From the NCBI RefSeq assembly GCF_003751625.1, contig NZ_RJUL01000017.1, positions 1 to 34,165 of the forward strand: a stretch of DNA of 34,165 bases. Direction: 5' to 3'. Both the position numbers and the translations under genes were made by a program. Positions within the stretch are counted from its first letter, which is position 1. Each line of letters opens with the position of its first letter. A model generated the notes under the pieces. The model did not search any database. It saw nothing but the letters and a program-made list of their open reading frames with translations, and was not told the DNA's origin. The stretch comes from Gallaecimonas pentaromativorans. Lineage in GTDB: Bacteria; Pseudomonadota; Gammaproteobacteria; Enterobacterales; Gallaecimonadaceae. Below, piece after piece: positions 8,092 through 14,557 of the stretch.

Positions 8092-8117
8092 AAAAGCCGC
8101 CCTGAGGGCGGCTTTTT
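8091..8117. terminator. Bidirectional intrinsic terminator, hypothetical gene / ycaO
   Basis: A5, stem GCCGCCC / GGGCGGC with a TGA loop, T5. It overlaps the last base of the stop codon at 8091 and precedes the convergent ycaO stop by a few bases. Confidence 0.88.
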
Positions 8118-8121
8118 GGTA

Positions 8122-9846
8122 TCAGCGCAGCTGGCCTCTAAGGACCTTGGCGTACGCCTCCATCAGGCGGCGATGGCCCTGGGTAGGAGTGTCAGGGTCC
8201 AGCTTGCCAAGCTCAGGGAAGCGCTCAGTGCCAGCCACCAGGCCCTTGGCCAGGGCCAGTTTGTCGGCGCCGAAGTAGTTCACCAGGCTGGGTTCGAAAT
8301 CGCTCAGGTCTTTACCTTCCACGGTCAGTTCCAGCACCGCGAAAATGGCGCGGTACAATTGGCGCTCGTCGTCGGTGAGGTGGCCGGAGGCCAGCACCGA
8401 GCCCAGTTGCTCGTAGGCTTCTTCTTGCTCGCCAAGTGCCAGCAGCAGCCACAGGCGCAGCTCGCCGATACGCAGGCGCGCCCAAGGGGTGCCCTTGTCG
8501 CCAACGATGCCAGCCCATTCCAGTACCCGCAGCTGGTCATTAACGGAGTATTGGTCGAGAGCTTCTAATAGCTCGCGATGGTCTTCCTCGGTGGCGCCGT
8601 TCAAATCGAACAGCACCGGGCGAAAATCGAGAGCCTGGTTGTTGTTGTGCCACACCAGCTCGTCGGCCGGGTAGATGTCGGAGAAACCCGGCACCAGGAT
8701 GCGGCAGGCATAGGCGCCAAGGGCGGTGTGCTCGCTGATATAAACCTGGTGGCCTTCTTCGTGGAGCAGATCGATCAGCGCCTGGCGCTCGAAGGCGTTG
8801 TCGTGCTGGTCGTCCCAGTCGGCAAACTCTACGTCGGGCTTGTCGGACAAAAAGCCCCAGCCCACATAGCCGGAACTGTCGATAAAGTGCAGCTCCAGGT
8901 TGTGCGGGTCGGTGACCTGCTCCATGTCGGTGGTGGGAGCCGGGAAGCCTTCCAGCTCGTCCAGGGCGCGGCCTTGCAGGAGTTCGGTCAGGGCCCGCTC
9001 CAGCGCCACGCCAAATTTGGGGTGGGCACCGAAGGAGGCGTAAACGCCGCCGTCTTTGGGATGCTGCAACACCACGCACATCACCGGGTAGCGGCCGCCC
9101 AGGGAGGCGTCCAGAGCGCGGATACCAAAGCCTTCGGCTTGCAGGGCCTTGATGCCAGCGTCGATGTGGGGGTAGCGGTCCAGCACGCTTTGCGGCACCA
9201 GCGGCAGGGCGATGTCTTCGACGATGATGCGGTTTTTGATGGCCCGCTCAAAAATCTCGGACAGCCCCTGCACCTGGGCCTCGGCCTGGGTGTTACCGGC
9301 GCTCATGCCGTTGGACACAAAGATGTTGCCGATAAGGTTGACCGGCACATAGACGGTTTGGCCGTCGCTTTGGCGCACATAAGGCAGGGCGCAGACGCCT
9401 TTGCCGGAGTCGCCGCCGTTGTGGTCGATAAGGTCGGAAAGCTCCAGATCGCCTTCCGGGTCATAGATGGCGCGGCAATGCTCGTCTAAGAGTTCTTCGG
9501 GCCACTCACCGTCCACGTCGTACCAACGCTCGTCGCTCTGGTGCACATGGCCAAATTCGTTAAGGGCGCCAGTTAAGCGAAAATCGGCCCACAGATAGCG
9601 GGTGGACAGGCGCTCAATCAGCTCGCCATAGGCGGACGCCAAAGAGGCCTCGCGGGTGGCACCTTTGCCGTTGGAGAACACCTGGGGGCAGTCCTTATCG
9701 CGGATGTGCACAGACCAGATATAAGGGGCCGGGTTTAACCAGCGGGCTTCTTCGATGGTAAAGCCCAGCGCCTCGATGGCGCCGCCGATACGGGCAATGG
9801 AGTCTTCCAGGGCCGCGTCTTTACCGGGAATAAAGGTCTTTTCCAT
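8122..9846 (-). CDS. ycaO: YcaO, RimO-associated S12 methylthiolation accessory factor
   Basis: Cytoplasmic ATP-dependent YcaO-domain protein. E. coli YcaO assists the beta-methylthiolation of ribosomal protein S12 by RimO; other YcaO enzymes phosphorylate peptide amides to make azolines or thioamides. The N-terminus matches the E. coli protein closely (TFIPGKDAALEDSIARI, then WSVHIRDKDCP and NGKGATREASLASAYGELIERLS), covering the glycine-rich and ATP/Mg-binding Glu segments. The C-terminal ~150 residues form a helical, TPR-like tail as in E. coli. I start at ATG 9846 (574 residues), since it aligns with the family start; a TTG four codons upstream also opens the frame. No precursor peptide or dehydrogenase is nearby, which argues against a RiPP cluster. 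Confidence 0.92.
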   Translation of the reverse strand: MEKTFIPGKDAALEDSIARIGGAIEALGFTIEEARWLNPAPYIWSVHIRDKDCPQVFSNGKGATREASLASAYGELIERLSTRYLWADFRLTGALNEFGHVHQSDERWYDVDGEWPEELLDEHCRAIYDPEGDLELSDLIDHNGGDSGKGVCALPYVRQSDGQTVYVPVNLIGNIFVSNGMSAGNTQAEAQVQGLSEIFERAIKNRIIVEDIALPLVPQSVLDRYPHIDAGIKALQAEGFGIRALDASLGGRYPVMCVVLQHPKDGGVYASFGAHPKFGVALERALTELLQGRALDELEGFPAPTTDMEQVTDPHNLELHFIDSSGYVGWGFLSDKPDVEFADWDDQHDNAFERQALIDLLHEEGHQVYISEHTALGAYACRILVPGFSDIYPADELVWHNNNQALDFRPVLFDLNGATEEDHRELLEALDQYSVNDQLRVLEWAGIVGDKGTPWARLRIGELRLWLLLALGEQEEAYEQLGSVLASGHLTDDERQLYRAIFAVLELTVEGKDLSDFEPSLVNYFGADKLALAKGLVAGTERFPELGKLDPDTPTQGHRRLMEAYAKVLRGQLR

Positions 9847-9898
9847 GGGGGTTCTCAACGGGTATTCACAAAGGCCGCGAGTCTAGCACGAGTTTGTG

Positions 9899-11224
9899 TC
9901 ACTCGCCCTGCAGCCAGCGATAAAGAGTGCGGCGGGTCACGCCTAAAATATCGGCGGCCTGCACCTTGTTGCCCTGGGTCTTATCGAGCACGTAATGCAC
10001 GTAATCCTGCTGCACCTTGGAAAGGGGCGGCAACGCCCCCTGGCCGAGGCTGTCAAAGAGGCTTTGGTCGTCACCCGTTGCGGCGCCTTGCAGCCGTGCG
10101 GGTAAGTCTGCCGGAGCAATAGCCTCGCCTTCACAAAACACCGCCGCCCGCTCCATGGCATTTTGCAGCTCCCGAACATTACCGGGAAAGTCGTACCCCA
10201 AAAGCCGCTGCCAGGCAGCAGGGCTGAGGTGCTGGGCCCGGGTTTTGCCGGCCGCTTGCTGCTGGCCAAGAAAGTGGCGCGCCAGCAGCGCAATATCGTC
10301 GCCCCGCTCCCGAAGGGGCGGCACCTTAAGGCTGAAGGTCTCCAGGCGGTAGAACAAATCCTCACGGAAATCCCCCTGGGCCACCCGCAGTTCAAGGTCG
10401 CGGTGCGTAGCAGCCAGGATGCGCACATCCACCGCCACTTCTTTGTCGGCGCCCACCGGCCGTAAAGTGCCTTCTTGCAAAACCCGCAGCAGCTTGGCCT
10501 GCAAGGCTGGGGGCATTTCGCCTATTTCATCCAGGAGCAAGGTGCCGCCGTCGGCTTCACGCAGCAGCCCCTGGCGGGCCTTGCTGGCCCCGGTGTAGGC
10601 GCCAGCGGCGTGGCCGAAAAACTCGCTCTCTAAAAGCTCACCGGGAATACCGGCGCAGTTGACCGCTAAAAAAGGCGCCTGGCGGCGTGGGCTCTGGCGG
10701 TGAATGGCCCTTGCCACCAACTCTTTGCCGGTGCCGCTTTCACCGAGAATAAGCACCGGGCCGTCAGCCCTTGCCACCTGCTCGATGTTTTTAAAGAGCC
10801 GCTGCATGGCTGGGCTCTCGCCCAACATGCCATGAAAACCGCTGCCGGCCACTTTGGCCCGAAGCTGGCGATGCTCAAGGAGGCGATTGACGGTGAGCAG
10901 GCAGTGGTCCATGTCAAAAGGCTTGGTGAGGAAATCATCGACCCCGGCCTTAAGAGCCTGCACCGCCTGGTCGACCGTGCCAAAGGCGGTAATTAGCAGC
11001 ATTGCCGGGGCCTGGGGCTGGGCCTTGACCTTGGGCAGCAGGCTCATGCCGCTTTGCCCGGGCAGGCGCAGATCGGAGATAACCAGTTCGGCGCTGTTGC
11101 CATCAAGCCAGTCGCTGGCTGCCTCGGCGCTACCCAGGGCTGCGACTTGGTAGCCCTCGGCTTCCAGTTCGTCACATAACAGATCGGCCAGGGCCGAATC
11201 GTCTTCTACCAGCAAAATTTGCAT
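9899..11224 (-). CDS. Sigma54-dependent response regulator, NtrC family
   Basis: A transcription activator that works with RNA polymerase carrying sigma54. Residues 1-120 are a receiver domain with phospho-acceptor Asp51 (VISDLRLPG), acidic pair VEDD near the start and Lys101 (LTKPFD). Residues about 130-370 are the AAA+ domain with Walker A GESGTGKE (161-168), Walker B LLLDEIG (229-235) and the sigma54-contact loop GAYTGA (208-213), a Tyr variant of the usual GAFTGA. The C-terminal ~45 residues form a Fis-type helix-turn-helix (NKVQAADILGVTRRTLYRW). A GTG two codons upstream opens the frame, but GGAG is 5 nt before ATG 11224, which overlaps the kinase stop as TGATG. It is coupled to the kinase gene. 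The divergent gene at 12846 has a sigma54 promoter and is the obvious target candidate (inference). Confidence 0.92.
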   Translation of the reverse strand: MQILLVEDDSALADLLCDELEAEGYQVAALGSAEAASDWLDGNSAELVISDLRLPGQSGMSLLPKVKAQPQAPAMLLITAFGTVDQAVQALKAGVDDFLTKPFDMDHCLLTVNRLLEHRQLRAKVAGSGFHGMLGESPAMQRLFKNIEQVARADGPVLILGESGTGKELVARAIHRQSPRRQAPFLAVNCAGIPGELLESEFFGHAAGAYTGASKARQGLLREADGGTLLLDEIGEMPPALQAKLLRVLQEGTLRPVGADKEVAVDVRILAATHRDLELRVAQGDFREDLFYRLETFSLKVPPLRERGDDIALLARHFLGQQQAAGKTRAQHLSPAAWQRLLGYDFPGNVRELQNAMERAAVFCEGEAIAPADLPARLQGAATGDDQSLFDSLGQGALPPLSKVQQDYVHYVLDKTQGNKVQAADILGVTRRTLYRWLQGE

Positions 11225-12669
11225 CAGCACTCCTTGGGAAAATGCAGGGTCAGGCGCAGCCCGCCTTTCGCCGAGGCGGCCAAGGCCAGCTCGCCGCCGT
11301 GGTCGGTCATCACGTTTTGGGCAATGGCAAGGCCAAGGCCGGTGCCCTGCCCTTTGGGTTTGGTGGTGAAAAAGGGCTCGAGCAGGGTTTGCGGGTCGGT
11401 GTCTGCCGGCAGGCCCGGACCGTCATCCTCGATGATGAGCTGCCAATGGTGCTCGTCCTCTTCAAAGCGGATAGCCAGTTCGTTGCAAGGGGCCTGGCAG
11501 GCATTGCGAATAAGGTTTACCAGGGCCAGCTCCAGGCGCGGGCCGTCGGCCAGCAGCCGCTGGCTTTGGGGCACATCCAGCTCAACGTTGGGCATGGCGC
11601 CTTGCTGCTCTTCGGCCACCGACAAGAGCGCCGCCTCTAACAGCTCTTTGAGTGGCAAGGGACGAAACTGGGCGCCGCTTCGGCTGAAATCGAGAAGTTG
11701 GCGCACGATGCGGGTAAGGCGCCCGACCTGGCTGCGAATGGCAGCCAGCTCTCTTTGAGCTTTAGGTTCGTCGTCAAAACGAGCCAAGCGGCGAGCCCTG
11801 CCATCAATAACGTTAAGGGGCGCCCCCAGCTCATGGGCAATGCCGCTGACCAAGCGCCCTAAGGTGGCCATGCGCTGCTGGCGTTCAAGGGAGCGGCTAA
11901 GGTGCGCTTCCTGCTCGCGGTGCTCGGCAAGGGCCAGCTCGGCGCCGGCCATGTCATCAAGCATGCGGTTAAAGGCCAGAGCGATGGTTTGAAACTCCGG
12001 CGCACCGTTCATGGGCGCCCGTAGCCCTCGCTGCCCGGCGCCTACCGCCGCCATCACCCGGGTGAGGCGCCCGACTTCACGGCCCACCGTTTGGCGATAC
12101 CCCCACAGCACGATGGTGAGGGTTAAAAGGCCAAGGGCAGCCCAAGCCAACCAGGCCCAGTAGGTTAGCCGCTCCAAATACGCTGAGAAATCGCTGGCCT
12201 TGCGGGTTACCTCGACCAGGCCGGTGATTTGGCCGCTGGTGTCGGTGACTGGCACAAAGTGGGAGAACACCCGCCGCCCAGCTTGGCGCTGGTAGGCGTC
12301 ACGGTCTCGGCCGGTTTCCACCAGATGCAGCGCCAGCGGGTTGTCTTGATTGTCGCGCTTGGCTATGCCAGCGGCGGCGATGCGCTGGCCTTCACGGTCA
12401 TAGACGGCGGCGCCGTAGATCTGGCCAAGGCTGAACACCGCATCCAGGGTGTGGCGCACCGTGTCCATGTCGCCCTGGTTGATGGCTTCGCCAATGGGCG
12501 CCCGAATGGCCCTGGCCACCAGTTTGAGATCGTCCTTTAACTTGCGGGTTTGTTGGTCGCCCAGGTAATGCATGCCAATGCCCACCGAGGCGCCGGTTAG
12601 TAACCACAATGGCAAGAACATCAGCAATAGCACCCGCCAGGTTAAGGTCAGGCTGTATCTTTTTGTCAC
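11224..12669 (-). CDS. Membrane sensor histidine kinase, partner of NtrC-type regulator
   Basis: Inner-membrane sensor that autophosphorylates on His and passes the phosphate to the regulator encoded next. There is one membrane helix near the N-terminus (WRVLLLMFLPLWLL), a periplasmic domain of about 140 residues, a second helix (LAWAALGLLTLTIVLW), a HAMP linker with AFNRMLDDM, then HisKA with GIAHELGAPLNVI (His about 279). HATPase_c follows with N box NLIRNACQ, G1 EDDGPGLP, F box EPFFTTKP and G2 GTGLGLAIA. A GTG at 12702 would add 11 polar residues. GTG 12669 has GGGAG 5 nt upstream and leaves a normal N-terminal helix, so I chose it (481 residues). The ligand is unknown. The promoter region is shared with the divergent DUF4168 gene. 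Confidence 0.9.
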   Translation of the reverse strand: MTKRYSLTLTWRVLLLMFLPLWLLTGASVGIGMHYLGDQQTRKLKDDLKLVARAIRAPIGEAINQGDMDTVRHTLDAVFSLGQIYGAAVYDREGQRIAAAGIAKRDNQDNPLALHLVETGRDRDAYQRQAGRRVFSHFVPVTDTSGQITGLVEVTRKASDFSAYLERLTYWAWLAWAALGLLTLTIVLWGYRQTVGREVGRLTRVMAAVGAGQRGLRAPMNGAPEFQTIALAFNRMLDDMAGAELALAEHREQEAHLSRSLERQQRMATLGRLVSGIAHELGAPLNVIDGRARRLARFDDEPKAQRELAAIRSQVGRLTRIVRQLLDFSRSGAQFRPLPLKELLEAALLSVAEEQQGAMPNVELDVPQSQRLLADGPRLELALVNLIRNACQAPCNELAIRFEEDEHHWQLIIEDDGPGLPADTDPQTLLEPFFTTKPKGQGTGLGLAIAQNVMTDHGGELALAASAKGGLRLTLHFPKEC

Positions 12670-12693
12670 ACTCGCTCCCGTTGCCCTGTGACA
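12664..12693. promoter_or_regulatory. Candidate activator site: TGTCACA / TGTGACA inverted repeat
   Basis: A perfect 7-bp inverted repeat with a 16-nt spacer lies between the divergent kinase and DUF4168 genes, with half-site centres 23 bp apart. It lies roughly 125-155 bp upstream of the predicted sigma54 start, a usual enhancer distance for NtrC-family activators. The left half overlaps the proposed kinase start codon. The assignment is inference. Confidence 0.35.
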
Positions 12694-12702
12694 TAAGGAC
12701 AC
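12688..12702. promoter_or_regulatory. Candidate activator site: 15-bp imperfect palindrome
   Basis: GTGACATAAGGACAC has symmetric positions GTGnCnTnAnGnCAC around its centre. It overlaps the right half of the TGTCACA/TGTGACA repeat and lies about 115-130 bp upstream of the predicted sigma54 start. It could be the true dimer site for the adjacent Fis-type regulator; I cannot tell which of the two repeats matters. Confidence 0.3.
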
Positions 12703-12720
12703 ACCGGGTAGCCGCCAAAG

Positions 12721-12736
12721 GCCAGCAAAGGCTGGC
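12721..12736. repeat. Perfect inverted repeat GCCAGC-AAAG-GCTGGC
   Basis: A 6-bp stem with a 4-nt spacer lies in the intergenic region between the kinase and DUF4168 genes, about 55 bp upstream of the -24 element. There is no T-tract on the plus strand, so it is unlikely to be a terminator. It might be a further protein site or a structural element. Confidence 0.4.
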
Positions 12737-12791
12737 TTGGGTTCAAACTTTCTTTATTCAAAACAGCAACCTATTGATTTTTTAAGCGGGT

Positions 12792-12806
12792 TGGCACGGT
12801 TCTCGC
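12792..12806 (+). promoter_or_regulatory. Sigma54 (-24/-12) promoter of the DUF4168 gene
   Basis: TGGCACG, 6 nt, GC: the invariant GG lies at 12793-12794 and the GC at 12805-12806, exactly 12 bp apart. The sequence matches TGGCACG-N4-TTGC except for C in place of the second T of the -12 element. The predicted start is near 12818, about 28 nt before the ATG. A sigma54-type activator gene lies divergently next door, which strongly raises the likelihood that the site is real. Confidence 0.8.
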
Positions 12807-12845
12807 CTTAGTCAGAGTGAGAATTTAAGCCAACAGGAGATTACT

Positions 12846-13208
12846 ATGCGTAAGTTGACTCTCACCGCCATGCTGACCGCTTCCCTGGCCGCCCTGCCGG
12901 CTGCTTCTGTGATGGCTGCCCAGCAGACCCCGGCCCCGAAGGCCCAGCAGCAAGTGAATGTCAGTGACGCCAAGCTCGAGCAGTTTGTGACGGCACAAAA
13001 GTCCATTACCAGCATCCGTGACAGTGCCATGGAGAAGCTCAACAAGAGCGAGAACCCGGACCAGGCCCAGCAAATTCAGCAGCAAGCCAACCAAGACATG
13101 GTGGAAGCCGTGAAAGACGCGGGGCTTAGCGTTGAGGACTACAACCTTATTGCCAGGGCAGTGCAGACCGACCCGAACATGCGCTCACGGGTGGCCGACA
13201 TCCAGTAA
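12846..13208 (+). CDS. Secreted DUF4168 domain protein
   Basis: A small exported protein of 120 residues whose biochemical function is unknown. The N-terminal signal peptide (residues 1-24, basic start MRKL, hydrophobic core, AxA-type end VMA) is followed by a Gln/Pro-rich linker (QQTPAPKAQQQ). A helical DUF4168-like domain spans about 35-118, with VSDAKLEQFVTAQKSI and the C-terminal LSVEDYNLIARAVQTDPNMRS. The family is named from recall of these motifs. AGGAGA precedes ATG 12846 at good distance. A sigma54 promoter lies 40 bp upstream, and the divergent kinase/regulator pair is its likely controller. An intrinsic terminator follows directly, so this is a single-gene unit, probably inducible to high level. 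A role in the envelope or biofilm is only a guess. Confidence 0.8.
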   Translation: MRKLTLTAMLTASLAALPAASVMAAQQTPAPKAQQQVNVSDAKLEQFVTAQKSITSIRDSAMEKLNKSENPDQAQQIQQQANQDMVEAVKDAGLSVEDYNLIARAVQTDPNMRSRVADIQ

Positions 13209-13212
13209 CGAC

Positions 13213-13236
13213 AAACGCCGCATTCGCGGCGTTTTT
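13213..13236. terminator. Intrinsic terminator between DUF4168 gene and EEP gene
   Basis: AAACGCCGC, ATTC loop, GCGGCGTTT then further T residues. It lies 4 nt after the DUF4168 stop and touches the convergent EEP gene stop. The left-hand A-run is short, so it probably works mainly in the plus direction. Confidence 0.85.
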
Positions 13237-14282
13237 CATATCAGCTCGATATCCAGCCACACCGGGCGGTGGTCCGATACCGTCACCTGTCGCCCGCCCT
13301 CTCCAGCCTCAGGCCAGTACACGCCGCTATCGCGCACCTTAATGCCTCTTTTGGACGGCAGCACATAGTCTGCCCTTAACCCCCAATCGGCGGTCATGGC
13401 GCCGTGGCCACGGCGAAGGCCAGCCTGGCTGATAGGAATGTGGCGGCTGTCGATAAGGGAATGACTCAGCAGTTGGTCAATGGCGCCGGGGTGGCTGTCG
13501 CCACGGTCTGGGTCGGCGTTGAGATCGCCAAGCACCACAAAGGGCGCCTCGCCCACCAAGCCGCCTTTGACGCCGCTATCGTCCTCAATGTGATCCCCCA
13601 ACCCCGGCGACAGGTAGTCAGCCCAGAAGCGAATTTCATCGAAGTTGCGTTTTTGGTTGGCCTTTTCAGGCCCGTCAAACACCGGCGGCGTAGGGTGACT
13701 TGCCAGCAGATGCAGTGGTTTCCCTTGCACATCTACGCGCAGATCCCAATGGGACTTTGACGACAATCGCAGCATTTCCCACAGTTTTTGCGGATAAAAG
13801 TCGGCTTCTCCCAGCATCGGGCGCATACCCCCCGGCATCTTAGCCCAGCGAAAGTGTTGAAAGGTCCGGCAATGGGCTTGCTCGATGGGGTAGCGGCTCA
13901 GCAGCGCCATGCCGTATTGGCCTGGGTAGGCACCAAAGCCAAAGCGCTCGCCGGGAAAGCCGGGGATAGGCTGGCCGGTGTTGGACTCGCCCACAAAGTA
14001 CCAGGGGTATTGCAGCGGATTAGCCCCACTTTCCAGGTAATGGCGGCAAAAGGCCTCGATACCCAAACGCGGCTCGGCTATCCAATCAAACTCGTTTAGC
14101 AGCAGGATATCCGGCCTTAAGGCCTTGATGATATTGGCAACCTGTTGAAGCCGAGGGTGGCGCTTGGTGGCAATGGCTTTGGCCAGAGATTCAGGATCAA
14201 GAGCTTGATCACTTTTTTTGCAAAAAGCCGATGCTTCTAAAGCGGCATTAAAAGTTGCAATCCTTAACAGCGGGCCGGGCAA
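13236..14282 (-). CDS. Endonuclease/exonuclease/phosphatase (EEP) family protein
   Basis: Metal-dependent phosphodiesterase or phosphatase fold (DNase I-like). The EEP signature blocks are in order: LRIATFNAAL at the N-terminus, ILLLNEFDW (metal Glu), ASHPTPP, VVLGDLNADPDRG (catalytic Asp/Asn) and SDHRPVWLDIE at the C-terminus. Length is 348 residues. The only usable start is TTG 14282, with AGGTGG about 4 nt upstream; an in-frame stop precedes it and there is no upstream ATG or GTG in between. As read, the protein begins directly at the catalytic domain and has no signal peptide, although similar proteins I recall are often exported. The substrate cannot be told. It is divergent from the TonB receptor gene. 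Confidence 0.82.
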   Translation of the reverse strand: MPGPLLRIATFNAALEASAFCKKSDQALDPESLAKAIATKRHPRLQQVANIIKALRPDILLLNEFDWIAEPRLGIEAFCRHYLESGANPLQYPWYFVGESNTGQPIPGFPGERFGFGAYPGQYGMALLSRYPIEQAHCRTFQHFRWAKMPGGMRPMLGEADFYPQKLWEMLRLSSKSHWDLRVDVQGKPLHLLASHPTPPVFDGPEKANQKRNFDEIRFWADYLSPGLGDHIEDDSGVKGGLVGEAPFVVLGDLNADPDRGDSHPGAIDQLLSHSLIDSRHIPISQAGLRRGHGAMTADWGLRADYVLPSKRGIKVRDSGVYWPEAGEGGRQVTVSDHRPVWLDIELI

Positions 14283-14421
14283 ATAACCACCTTTGCGTTC
14301 ACAATAGCAGCACGTTTAGCGAAAATGACGACAAAAGAGCACTAAGACAACGTTTTCTCTGAACCGCTCAACATCGCAATTTGACCATTCATGCTAATGA
14401 CAGTTCCGTTTCTCTTTTGTT

Positions 14422-14448
14422 ACAGTTGCTCCCCGAAAAGGCAACTGT
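14422..14448. promoter_or_regulatory. Inverted repeat ACAGTTGC-N11-GCAACTGT upstream of TonB receptor
   Basis: A perfect 8-bp inverted repeat lies 110 bp before the receptor ATG. It spans a possible promoter spacer (TTGCTC at 14426, ACATAA at 14449, 17 nt apart). It may be a repressor or activator operator for the receptor gene, or for the divergent EEP gene. There is no T-tract after it, so it is not a terminator. Confidence 0.4.
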
Positions 14449-14477
14449 ACATAAAAATGTCAAAAACTCCGTGTACA

Positions 14478-14490
14478 AACGGAAACCGTT
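14478..14490. promoter_or_regulatory. Palindrome AACGG-AAA-CCGTT upstream of TonB receptor
   Basis: A perfect 5-bp inverted repeat with a 3-nt centre lies 68 bp before the receptor start. Two copies of the self-complementary hexamer TGTACA (14446-14451 and 14472-14477) lie just upstream. This clustering of symmetric sequences suggests operator DNA; the regulator is unknown. Confidence 0.35.
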
Positions 14491-14557
14491 GCACTTTTCT
14501 GCAGCAGACAACAACAACGCAAACGTGTTCTAAACCTTCATTTCACAGGATACTGAC

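Noticed and set aside
8122-9846. YcaO as part of a thiazole/oxazole-modified peptide cluster
   Set aside because: No precursor peptide, dehydrogenase or cyclodehydratase partner is adjacent, and the N-terminus matches E. coli YcaO, which acts with RimO.
12721-12736. GCCAGC/GGCTGGC-type hairpin as a terminator
   Set aside because: There is no T-tract on either strand next to it and it lies between divergent genes, where a terminator is not expected.
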